From NCBI RefSeq assembly GCF_041260155.1, contig NC_091931.1:33369541-33433540 (forward strand): a stretch of 64,000 nucleotides of DNA, given 5' to 3'. A program made the translations under genes and the position numbers. The stretch comes from Ptychodera flava. Its lineage: Eukaryota > Hemichordata > Enteropneusta > Ptychoderidae. Below are positions 1 through 11,400 of the stretch, in pieces (position 1 is the first letter of the stretch; each line of letters opens with the position of its first letter). A model generated the notes under the pieces. It ran no database searches and had not been told where the DNA came from. It saw nothing but the letters and a program-made list of their open reading frames with translations.

Positions 1-1077
1 AAGTTGGCTAATGCAAGTGAAAAACGTTTGAGGCCACAATACCGGATAATCGGGGGAGGGGGGTGACGTCACAAAATTCACTGGTGTTGAAAAAGCTATG
101 ATATGATATTCAATATTGGAAAAAATATTGAGAATCCTTGTCAAAATTCAATATATTTATGCATCTGGCACCCGGCATTCTTTGATTATCGCATATTATT
201 TTTTTGTGTAAGCTTATATACTTGGCCTAAACATTTAAATTAAGTTCACTTGAATCATCATATAAAGTTATTAATTCGCATACATAATACAATTATCCAT
301 GTTATTGAACGACATGGTTTTTATTTGTGGCAACATTTATTTCATGGATTGCAATGTTAGCAAAAGCTTTAATCTTTCAGTTCGTCGTGCGTATTTACCA
401 TTGTCTTCAATGAGGACATTTCATTCGTGCTACCATTGGTCTGGAAATACAGATGTAGTGTTCAAACAAACTTTATAAATTGATTTCTATTTTTCCCTTG
501 GTGTGCGTTGACATTTTCGTTGATACTTTCGTACGGACGAAGATTCGTGAAGATCAGTCTTTTTAGGCCGGTTTATATTTTCCTTGTGATACAGAAAATA
601 TCAGTAAGGGACTCTTTGGTAATAAACTCGACTTTTACGCGTAATTTCCTTTTATGGTTGCTTTTTTGAGCATATTTTTCAACACTTCGCCTTCGATGTG
701 ACCCATAAAGTGATGCTCGGACAACAGGATTAATTCAGTTCGCATTCGTCCTATTTGTGCGTTCTTTAGTGTCAAGTTTTTTGCCTCGAATGTATCGCTG
801 GCCCCGTTAAAATGTCTGGGTCAAGATGTGAGTAACTTTGTCGAGACAATATTCTTTCATAATGATTCATAGGTGAGAAGTCTACTAAACTCTTTGCAAA
901 ACAAATTCTGCAGTTCAGGCACAGCTAGTGAACCTGGACATTGGGGTGTTGTCCTCTGTTGTTCGGGTAGATGTCAACAAAGGTGAAACATACAGAATGT
1001 GTTGGTTCAATCATATTGATTTCGTTGTGAATACATGAAAGAGGACACTGAAATAGTTGTAAGGACTTGGCAAGTAA
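1..1077. other. Non-coding AT-rich stretch, possible tiny first exon
   Basis: I see no recognisable protein-coding gene here. A short ATG segment starts at 814 and reads Met-Ser-Gly-Ser-Arg before a strong donor-like GTGAGT at 830. The sequence upstream is somewhat less AT-rich, so this could be the first coding exon of an unidentified + strand gene. No matching downstream exon was found, so this remains a weak suggestion. Confidence 0.2.
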
Positions 1078-1083
1078 TGAGTG

Positions 1084-3011
1084 ACACGATTGGAACTAAT
1101 TTGGGATAATTAGAGTTTTTTAGGATATTTTATTTTCCCAATAGAACAGAAAAGAAAAAGAAAAATACAGACACATTAAGGATTAGTAAATGGGTAGGGA
1201 CTAGAAATAGTATCATACTAATCGAGTCCAGCCCCCTACCATTCACAATTGCTGAATCTATCATTTTGCCATAGGGCGTCATGTTGAACATTGTGACCTA
1301 TCCTCGATATTTGAAATAAATTCTATGTCAATTCAATGTAAGTACATAAATTATAAACTTTGTCGTAGAGAAAAACCTGTCAGATAAACAAGAGATGACG
1401 TTTCAGGTCTCTTTTAACTTTTGACTTAGATCTCAAGGATCTTATACTTTCTGGGATTTGGTTCCAGAGTGTAACACCAAGTATTTCATTGAACACTGTC
1501 CTATATTAGTGGTATATTTAGGGATGAGAAGATTTCCCATGTCTTTCGACCGAGTAGGATACAGATGTTGAATGCTTGAAAAGTAACAAGGAATGTCTGA
1601 AGGAAAATTTCCACTTACATTATCATAAACAAAAAGTACAGTTTGATAAGTATATTGCTTAAAGACATCAAGAATTTCCAACTCATGAAACAATGGTTGT
1701 GTATGCTCAAATCTGTTGGAGTTTGTAAGAGTACGTACTATTCGATTTTGGGTAAGATATATAGGCTTAGGTAAGTTGCGTACGTATTCCCCCATACTTC
1801 TAACGAATAAGAGATATGTGGTAAAATGAAACAATTATAAAGTAGTAACAATGTTGGTTGGGGGTACAATGTGCTTAATTTTATATAATATACCTGCCTT
1901 AGAACTTATTATTTTGTTAACTTTATTTGTGTGTTCTTTCCAGGTAAGTTTATTATCTAGGTCAACCCAATGTATTGAGTGCTTTGAACTTCATAGGCCT
2001 AAATATGTTCCCCTTTAATACTGATTATGCCTTGGCATTGTACTAGTCTATTTTTACCCCGGAATATTACATACTCAGTCTTTTTTGTATTTATTGTTAA
2101 TTTGTTATTACTACACCAGTCAACTACATGCTGTAACTTTTCATTAACATAATGTAAAATTATGACTTCACTTGAGTCAAAAAAACGAAATAACTAGTAT
2201 CATCAGCAAATAAGCGAGTATCAAAGAAATCTGTACACTTTGCCAGGTCATTGACATAAATGAGAAAAAGAGTGGGTCCCAGTACAGACCCCTGTGGGAC
2301 TCCACAGGTAATTGGAAGTTCTTGGGACTGAACCCCATTAACACATACAAGTTGTTTCCTATCGGAGAGGTAGTTTTTAAAAAGATCCAAGGCAACCCCA
2401 CGTATTCCATATGCATATAATTTGTCGATTAAGATACTATGATTAACGGTATATCAAAGCTTTTTCAAGTCTAAAATATCCCAATAACTGTTCTTCCTCT
2501 GTCAATTTCATCACTTAACTTTTGAACCAAATCTACAATTGCAAGTTTTGTGCTAAATTTTTCTCTAAACCCATATTGATGGTGATACAACAAAGAAAAG
2601 CTATTTAAGTAAGAGGTGATCTGCTTATTTATTATTTCTCAAATACTTTGCTGAACTGTAGTAATACAGAAATTGGGCGATAATTTCCAGGGTCTGTGGG
2701 CGCCCCTTTTTATAGATAGGGGTGAATTTTGCAATTTTTAGTTGATTTGGAAATACTCCCAAGGAAAAAGATAATTAATTATATAACATAGTGGCCTTGA
2801 AATATACTCTTTAGCCCAAACTATGGTAGATGGTGAAGTAATGTCTGTTTGATCTGCAGATGTAAGCCCATCTGCTTTCCTTTTTAAGTTACACACTTGT
2901 TTTCATGAGTAATTTGTAATATTGCAACAATCAGCCAAAGAGCACCTAACACTTTTGAGAAATTGAAAAAAAAATGAAAATCCAATTATCCCAAATTAGT
3001 TCCAATCGTGT
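1084..3011. mobile_element. MITE with 28-bp terminal inverted repeats, split by a LINE
   Basis: The ends are inverted copies of ACACGATTGGAACTAATTTG plus a further eight matching bases (1084-1111 and 2984-3011). The element is flanked by the direct repeat TGAGTG at 1078-1083 and 3012-3017, a likely 6-bp target duplication. The right 180 bp (from about 2829) matches the 211-bp copy at 60734-60944. That shows the original element was about 210 bp and that the middle (about 1112-2828) was inserted later. The superfamily is not assigned; a 6-bp duplication is unusual among the common families. Confidence 0.8.
1112..2828 (-). mobile_element. Degraded LINE fragment (CR1/L2/Jockey-like reverse transcriptase)
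   Basis: The minus strand encodes pieces of a non-LTR reverse transcriptase. At 2160-2416 a conserved block contains CGVPQGSVLGP followed by the FADDTS catalytic motif. At 1442-1834 the frame resembles the C-terminal tail of LINE ORF2. The frames are interrupted, so the copy is not functional. It lies inside the MITE at 1084-3011 and is truncated at its 5' end, the high-coordinate side here. The family could be CR1, L2 or Rex-like; the sequence alone does not decide. Confidence 0.8.
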
Positions 3012-3017
3012 TGAGTG

Positions 3018-3711
3018 CAGTACCGAAGTACAAAAATGTCGCGAAAGAAAACAACTAAGATATTGTTATAAGTACAAAAACTATTGCTGTGCTGGGATAA
3101 CTCAGTGTAATCTCATAATAAAAGAGAAAAGACAATTACAAGATGGACAATACCGTACTTTGGAACAATTCATCACTGTGTCCCGCTGACGTGGAGGGCC
3201 GGGCCAGGTTGCCAGTGCACTGTTTACGTGTAAGGCAGGATATGGACGCTCGATCTGAGTTTCGGTTCTAACATGCTCTGTTGGATGTAGCGTGAGAGAC
3301 AAAGCACAATAGCGGGCAGCTGTGGGCAGTACACTAAGTATAAATCGAGATTAGGTCCAGAGTTACCATGATTGAATGTTCTTAAGCTTATTTTCGTTTT
3401 GATTCTAGCTTTCAGTATGCGTGTGTCCTTGAAGTGTATAAGATGGCTCCAGACAGTTAGTTTGCTGAAATAAACCACAAAGTCCGGCATAATTCGGTTT
3501 TACTGAGTTGGAGCAGCCATTACTTTCACCATGCGACCTTCAAGGAGTGTTTCCATCGAAGTTTTCAATTCTGTATTATTTAGAACATGGTAAAACATCT
3601 TGTCATGGGGAACTTTTGGATATGTGCAGCGGGCCGGACTGGGTGACAGTACTCTGGGGTCGACCAAAGTTAAACGCAAAGAGACTGCTAAATATTACAG
3701 TCGTCATTCAT
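3018..3711. other. No gene recognised
   Basis: Short open frames occur on both strands, but none has a recognisable domain, exon boundaries or a credible start context. I see nothing else in this stretch. Confidence 0.4.
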
Positions 3712-3715
3712 TTAA

Positions 3716-3950
3716 AGGGAGGTGGTCGTCGGAACTCTGCTCAAAGGTTGCCAGGGACCACTACGACTAATGTAAATACTGTATCTAGGGTACGTTGGCG
3801 ACTGATGAAAGTTGAGACATGCTTGTTAACAATGAATATCGTAAAATGTATATGTTGAAGCTATATTGAAGTAATGCAGATATCATGCATGAAATACATT
3901 GTTTATAAACAAGAAAGTCGCACACGTGCAGTTCCGACGACCACCCCTCT
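3716..3950. mobile_element. 235-bp MITE with TTAA target duplications
   Basis: Inverted ends share a GTGGTCGTCGGAACT core (left near 3722-3736, right near 3930-3944) and are flanked by TTAA at 3712-3715 and 3951-3954. A TTAA duplication points to the piggyBac or Kolobok superfamilies. The AG-starting end fits Kolobok better than piggyBac. The interior has no coding content. Confidence 0.65.
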
Positions 3951-3954
3951 TTAA

Positions 3955-5334
3955 AGCCCCGTCTGCTGCATGCTCATCGGCTGTACGATCCTTTTGCATT
4001 TACCGAAAAACACCAACCAAACTTTGGGGAAATGTTTTTTATTGTGCCTCAGTGAAAAGAAGTCTTCGGAACTTTCTGTGTAATCCATGCATGCGGTTTG
4101 ATGTTATGTTTAGCGTTTGTAATTTTATTGTGCGCAAAATGAATAAATCAAATCGAATTCCCATTATTGAGCAAGATTGTCTCTGAAAATGTCACAACAT
4201 ATTAAAATCCTCACACCCTCAGTGATTAACTCAGTCTATTGTTCTCAGTGTTTGCGCACTCGCCTGCGGCGGCCATATTTGATGCAAGTTGAATCAATAT
4301 TATTTAGTCCCTAAAACCTCAGCTATACCTTCCTTGTCGATATGTTTGAAAAACGTTCTTTAGTCTAACTTTGGTCTAAGCACCTTTACATGACTTGCGT
4401 TGGAGTTCAAACGATCGAGTCATCGGGAAAAATGCAAAAAGATACAGCTTGTCGGACTTTAGAGGTTGGCCAAAAAGGTGTGGATTTCTTTGAGGGCGTA
4501 TGCATGTCAGGCAAAATCAACAATGAATAAAAGTTAACAACGTTAAAAAAAACCTGTCTGGCCTCTCTTCAAAATCTCCCAAGATCTGAAGATGTTATAA
4601 CCTCAAATTTTTCTCAGTTCTTCTTCTGACTGTCATATTATCATAATTTAACGTTTCCGAAGAGGAAAAAGATGTTCTTTGATAATTGTATAAAGGTTTG
4701 ATTTTGAGATTGTGTAGGTTCTTAACGTAGTGGGTCAAATATATGATCACGGTCTCTATTACATAGAGGGACCATGATACTAAAAGGTCAATTTTGAATC
4801 TTATCATTTCCACGTAAAACGTACTTTTGATAGTCATTTTTATGCTCAACTTTTTTGCTATTTTCCAAAAGTCTGCATCTGGTAAACATATTCCTTGAGA
4901 AGGTACAACTTAGGCCTACATTGTAATTTTCGCCATCATGTTTGGCAAAAAACTCACAAAGCACTGTTCTGATAATTTTCGAATATGCAATCGCAGGGTT
5001 TTCACAGTTCCTGTGGTGGAGGGACGGTGGTCGCGGTAACTTCATTCAGATTTGTGAAATATGATGGAATTTGCGATAAGGTATGGCCCCATGGGCGCTA
5101 CTTTTATAATTTTTTTTCAAAATGTCGTCATAGCCGTTCAGTGGTGTTTCCTCAGTAAGCTTACCATCAGATACCGATGCATGGCCGGTCAAACAGTCTT
5201 AGTTTAAATGCAGGCGTTTTTGTTGAAAAATTGCGATCAAAGTAACAAACACCTGTAACTTTACATAGTTTGTTTTTTTGCAGTTGTAGGATATCGGGTA
5301 CGAATAAGTGTGCATGAATGGCATATGAGACGAA
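3955..5334. other. No gene recognised
   Basis: AT-rich, with short frames lacking recognisable domains or splice-site support. I see nothing in it apart from ordinary intergenic sequence. Confidence 0.4.
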
Positions 5335-5670
5335 TGGCAAAATGTGCCTCGAGGACAGATTTTTTTGGACAAACACTTTTACAATTCTTTTCTCAACTAC
5401 CACTTGTGAAGTCTTGGCAAGAAAAATTTCACCGTCTTTGTTTTTCGAAAATCAAAAATTTTATTTTCCCCATTGCTACGAGTTAACACATTGATGGCAA
5501 CCATTTTGAACTTCAAATGTCGGTAAATGTTTAGTAATTTTGTTTCTCAATACCAAACTTTGCACAGTGACCCCAATTTTTTATTCTTGATTTTGAAAGA
5601 GAATGGTTAAATGCAAGTTGCTACAGGGTAAGTTTTGGCAACAATTTAAGTCTTGCAATTTCGGTTATAT
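5335..5670 (+). mobile_element. 'GAGGCGC' MITE, copy 1 (diverged)
   Basis: This is a diverged copy of an approximately 360-bp repeat also seen at 9151-9513, 41024-41380 and 43875-44232. Shared landmarks in order are GTGCCTCGAGGACAG, a TACCACTTG block, TTTCACCGTCTTTG, a GCAACCATTTTGAA core and TTTTTATTCTTGATTTTG. The right end has decayed, so its boundary is approximate. Confidence 0.7.
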
Positions 5671-5899
5671 GGTTAGATCATCATGAATGAATTACCGAAG
5701 AAAATCGTTCCCACTCCAAGATCTATGTAGTACTAGTAAGCCTATAATACATGTTTGAATTAAAAAAGAGAACATCGACCGATAAAAATGACACCTTTAT
5801 ACGAACACGATTTAATTTCTTTCATCATCCCCTCATTTTCATTCAGAATTACTTCTATAGCGTTATCATTAGGCTGATAAAATTAAAAGTTACAGGGGA

Positions 5900-7194
5900 G
5901 GCGCGTGTAACGTATGACTTGTCTTAGATATTACCACCACAGGGAACCAGGATAAACAAACAAACAAACAAACCAATAAACGAAACCAAAAAACAAACAA
6001 AAACGAATCAAACAAAACCAAATAAATGAATGTAAAAAAAAATAAATTGAATAAGAATTGAAATGGGCTAATTGATAGAACAACATATATGCAACTATTC
6101 AAACTGCGACGTCAGTATCACTACCTACAGTACTTCCACAAGGGATGTGACTTCATGGCCGCCAATGCCATGCCATAGTCGATCTTATTACATGCCTCGT
6201 ATATCGAATGTCCACTCAGATCGAGGCATAAAATACAGAATTGATGACGTCGCGGGACGCATAGTCATCATTTGACTGAAGTAAACCAGAACTATTTTCA
6301 ACTTGACAAGTTCGGGATTTAAAAAGGTTAAGATTAGGCCTTCCTGTTTTACACAGGAAATTCGGTTTTTACAAAATCATGCATAAAAATTTCGATTAAC
6401 CACATAAAAATGATTTTATAGATCAATGCACCGTTCGATGATGAAATTCGCTCTATTTTTTTCAATAGGTTTTCCTAAAATGGAAACGAAACATATTATA
6501 ATCATTTAGGCCTATATGTAAACCCGAAATTTTGGAGTGAAAACTATATAAGAGAGGCATGTAATAAAAATAAGGGACTAGGTACCCTCAAGGCAGGAAA
6601 CCATTTGCTCTCCCTACGTCGGGCAAATGGTCACCTACCCTCGGGCACATAGCCCCATGTTTTGACTAAATATATATACAACAAAATGTTTTCTTACCTC
6701 AAATTAAATGACTACCGCAAGAAATTATGTGATCGATCATGGTCAATCCCTTGTTGGAGTGAAGTTGGTAGTGATACTGACGTCTCATTTTGAATATGTT
6801 GCATGCGTTGTTCGGTTAATTATTTCAATTCTTATTCAATTACTTTTTTCTCTTATATTAATTAATTAATTAGGCCTAATCTATTTATTTATTTATTATG
6901 TATTTATTTTTTTTGTTTGTTTGGTTTTGTTTATTTGTTTTTTATTTATTTGTTATTCAGATATTACTTGTGCGTTTGTTTTGTTTCGTTTGTTGTTTAT
7001 TTGTTTGTTTTGTTTTGGTAGTATTTTGTTTATGTTTGATTGTTTGGTTTTGTTTATGTTTGGTTGGTTGATTTTGGGTTTTTTGTTTTTATTAGTTTGT
7101 TTGTTTGTAGTTTTATCATTGCTTCCTTGTGTTGCCACAGGTTCTTCAAATTGACAAGTGGTATACGTATGACAGATAGGACACTCAACGCGCC
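5900..7194. mobile_element. Foldback-type element with long inverted arms
   Basis: The left arm (about 5900-6198) is an inverted, diverged copy of the right arm (about 6555-7194). Pairs visible by eye are GGCGCG (5900) with CGCGCC (7194), and the AAAC/AAAT-rich tract at 5950-6050 with the GTTT/ATTT-rich tract at 6880-7110. GCGACGTCAGTATCACTACC (6107-6126) pairs with the matching sequence near 6767-6786, and CTTATTACATGCCTC (6184) with GAGGCATGTAATAAA (6555). The right arm is longer because its TTTG/TTTA tract has expanded. No transposase is present. Confidence 0.7.
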
Positions 7195-8469
7195 AAGCCT
7201 GCATTACGGCTGGCGAAGTAATCGATCCTAAAAATTATTTGCATCGTGAACGAACTGTGACCCCTGTGACACAATATCCTACATATGCTGCTATCTAGCA
7301 AGCTAGGGGGTTCTTCTATTTCAGCGCCATTTTCGCTCGTGGGTGAGTCAACCAAGGACAGCTGATAGGTTGAAGCCTGATGATACACACGTGCTGGACA
7401 TAGTGGTTGTACCTTGTGCGTGGCTGCAGAGACCGACAGCGCAGGGTTTATCGAGATAGTAAGGTGATACGGAGGGACCGGCAACAGTTAAGTAGAAAGT
7501 CATTCATTTCGATAAATCAATTGTTGGTACGTTTTGAGTGAGAAGAAAGAAATAATTTCTTTTGTCACCACTGCTAACTTTTCTGTTCATATTGTTTCTG
7601 GCTCTAAGACTGAGGTTTGCGAAGTGGCTGTCTATCACTGAATTAAGTGTTTTTGCCTAGCATTCGGTGTGTTTTGATGCCCAACAATTTGCACATTTCG
7701 GCAATTTCCCCCCAAAATGTCAGCAAAAGGTGTAAATATGTGTATAAATGTGAAATTTGATATCTTTCAAAAGGTGGTCGAATTTAATCAACACAACCAA
7801 ACGCTTGCAAGTTGCAATCTCGTCCAACTGTATGCTCGTAGCGCGGCGGTAGAAGTGAGCCTCTTTTTTCAGCTCCATGGGAGACACACCGTAACAAAAA
7901 GTTTTGATATTTACCGGTAACACGTTTGCCCTATCCCAGGTTGTCGTGGTAGGGCTTCAACTCAAGCCCCTCCCCCGATCTGGCGACAAGTAAAGACAAG
8001 ACATAGGCAGACGATAGGATATATTCCGCTCTGTGCCTATCACTCTATGCTACACTACTGCGCTTCGAAGTCGCTCTGTTGTCATGCACACAACCGCGAT
8101 TTTGCGTTAGTTTTGTTCAGCTTGTGATTGTACAGTTCAGTATAAGGGGCCGCCAGACAAACTCATTCACAAGTGTCGGCCAGAGATCATTTAGTGACTA
8201 GTGCGTTCAATTCATGTTCGTACAGTGGTTGCAGATCATTGTTTTGACTCTGTGACAGAATAGATTATGCGGAATTCGGAAGTACGATGTTACGTAACAT
8301 ACGGAAACAAGAATTTACGTATATTCAATTGTTAATTATTTTCAATAGTTAGTCTACAATGTTTGTGTTTTTGCCCCAAAGGTAATTTTTGTACCAATAT
8401 ATTACATTGTTTTACAGGCGGTGCAGACTTGAGTATTTTAATATTTGGGTTTTGACAGAAATTTTAAGA
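7195..8469 (+). promoter_or_regulatory. Upstream region and probable 5' UTR of PFAS
   Basis: No coding exon is recognised. A plausible splice acceptor (TTTTACAG ending at 8417) precedes the PFAS start codon by about 50 bases, so an untranslated first exon probably lies further upstream in the 7.9-8.3 kb area. The exact promoter and transcription start cannot be read from sequence. Confidence 0.35.
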
Positions 8470-11400
8470 ATGGAACTGGTGAGATATTATCGGATACCAG
8501 CCCTCAACACTGGAGCACATGAGGTCACTTTAGCAAAATTACAGAAGATTTTGATAAACTCTAAAATAGATACATTGAAGACAGAACTGTGTTTCAACAT
8601 TGATGTGCAGAAAGGCGGTGAGCACATATTCAGCTTTTTGAGACCTTTCCTTGTTAAAGATAGGGTTATGGTTATAGTTGTTTTCAGTTATCTAATGAAG
8701 CCTCATCCAATGTTTGTCGGATCTTGTTTGAAAGTTTTATTCACAAAAAAATCATGCAGCCTAGCTTCAAGAGCTTCAGGTGAACCATCTACACATAATG
8801 AAGAATATTTCCATGTAAAAAAAAGGAACAATTAATTACTTCTGTCCTCTTTGTCCAATTTTTATAAATTGAAGTTATGCTAAACAGCTCTAATGTTGAC
8901 AAAAGAAATTGGTCATTATATATTCAAATGTGCTGCTTCCAAAAGGGACAATGAATGTTATATAAACAAGATTTGTTAAGATGGCTATTGTTCTTTGTTC
9001 ATCATTCATGTTTTGTCATTGTGTCAGTAGTTACTGACATGGTGCTTGGGATTTACTGAAAAGGGGTTTATGGAAATACAATAAGGCACATTTGCTTTTT
9101 TTTATGCCAATGTATTTTCAAGTCTACAGTGCTTTTAATTTTGAATTTAAGTTAGAATGTGCCTCGGGGACAGATATTCGGACTCTCAAACTTTTACAAC
9201 TATTTTCTGCTGATATACCACTTGTGGGGGAGGGGGGTTTCATTTTAAAGCTCTTGGTGTAAGAAAACTTTTCACCGTCTTAGTTTTTCCGAAATTTGAA
9301 ATTTTCATTTTGCTTCATAGAGTTAACAAATCAATGGCGGCCATTCTAAATTCCAAATATTGGTAAATCTTCGATTGTTTGCTTCTCTAGTACTTAAATT
9401 TGCTCGGTGAGCCCCGATTTTTATTCTTGATTTTGTCAGAGAATGGTTGAAAGATTTCTTGAGGAAAGTTTGAGCAAAAGTTTAAATCTTTCACTTTCGA
9501 GGCGCAAACTACCTCAATCAAACCTATAGTGTCATCTAGTGTTTAAAATATTTCCAGTATAATATTGTCACCTTGACTAAAGTGAAAAGGAAACTTATTC
9601 TAACTATATTCTATTATTGCTTTATTTTTAATCAATTTATCCACTTGTCAATAATTACCGACAACAGAAAATGAATATGTAATATGGTCCTTTGTCCTTA
9701 AAGTGAAAGTTCACAACCAGTCAGAGAAAAAATTATTTGAAATTTACATTGTTTCATCAACTTTTTTTCACTCATAACTCTTTTAATATTGCCTTTATTT
9801 CTTATTTCCAAAATTCAAGTGCAGTTTACACAGTTGTTGTGATGTAACTCTGGTGTTTACTGTGCCATTGTCACAGCAATGACTGGTACTGATGATACAA
9901 CCCTTGGCTGTGTCTGAACAACGTGTACTTGAGGCAGATAATGCGTAAGTTTAGTACCTAGAAAAACTAAGTCGTTTATTGTTTCATTTTCACAGCAACA
10001 TTGTCAGTCGATGATCAAAAGAAGTTACTCTGGATCCTGACAACTCCTTTTGAATCTCAGAACATTTCCAAGGAGTCATTCCTGACCAAAGATGGAGCTG
10101 AGAAAGATGCCCTGCTCATCGAAATTGGTCCAAGGTAGGTCAGCAAGGAAAAATAATACTATGTTGTTCATTAACTAGTGGTTTAGTGATTTCAAAAGCA
10201 TGTAAATTGCACTGCTATACTTTTGATGCTGCAACTTAGGACATTTTAACCCTTTGAGTGCTCTAATTTTTCCCACCAAAATTTTACTGCAACATTTTAC
10301 CAATTTTTAGGAATTTTTTGTAATTTTTGTGAAAATTTTGGAGCCAATGGACATTACAGTTCATTGGCTAGAGTTTTTTATCAAAATTTTGGCAAAAATC
10401 TGAAAACATTTGACTGGGGTATATTTTAAAAAGGCAACAAAAATTGACTTTGGCACTCAAAGGGTTAAACAGCTGCCGTTTATTAGTGAAATTGGCAAAA
10501 CAATGTGTATATCTTTCAATTCTCAATAGTTTTCTTGATGTTATTGTCACACTGGAAATATTGGGTTCTAGGAATATTTTCAATCATTGTCACTTACTAT
10601 TCCTTTGCAGATTGAATTTTTCTACTGCCTGGTCAACAAATGCCGTCTCCATATGCCACTCAGCTGGTCTGCATCACATCAACAGAATTGAGGCCTCGAG
10701 GAGGTTTCTCATCAAAGCCTGCGGGAAGGATGGGGAGCCTGTTGCCATAACGGCAGATGAGGAGCGTCAGATTGTCGCATCCCTTCATGATAGGATGACA
10801 CAGTGCCGGTACAGAGAACCGCTGGATAGTTTTGACATCAATGTGAAACCAGAGCCGGTGTACGAGGTGGATTTGATGGGTGAAGGAAAAGCAGCATTAG
10901 AGAAAGCAAATAAAGATCTAGGTATGCTTGATAGGTAGTCGTAACCTTCAGAAGGTTTGAATCAGTCAATGGATCATAATCAAGAATTTGATGAATTTAG
11001 TAAATATTTAACAAAATTATATTTCAGATTGCATATACATATAGTCTCATTTGAATCGGTAAACTCTCTTTTGGTAGAAAAAAATGAGATTGCAGAGAAA
11101 TTTCCATGCTCTGTAAAGAAACAGAATTATCTCTTTTTGCTCTCAATTGAAGATGCTGTTGTTCCTCAGTGGCAATAGTGAATGCATAGTTTCATTTGTA
11201 ACAACAGTGTGGTTTACCTATTTTGATTTTAATTAACATTCAATTGATGTCTGCAAACAAACAGCTGTAAAGGCCAGTATTCATGAAATTCCACGTTGGA
11301 GCAAGTTTGGATTGGAAGAAGTTTAAAAGAGAGTATGTGATCTCATTAAAAAATGCATTATGAAGACATCCTATCCAAGATTCATGCTGATTTTTTTCAT

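Noticed and set aside
6921-7231. Phe/Leu/Cys-rich membrane-like open frames
   Set aside because: They arise from the TTTG/TTTA-rich arm of the foldback element.
8389-8469. PFAS start upstream of 8470
   Set aside because: The frame is open upstream but begins without an ATG in good context, a splice acceptor lies inside it, and the family N-terminus aligns from Met at 8470.
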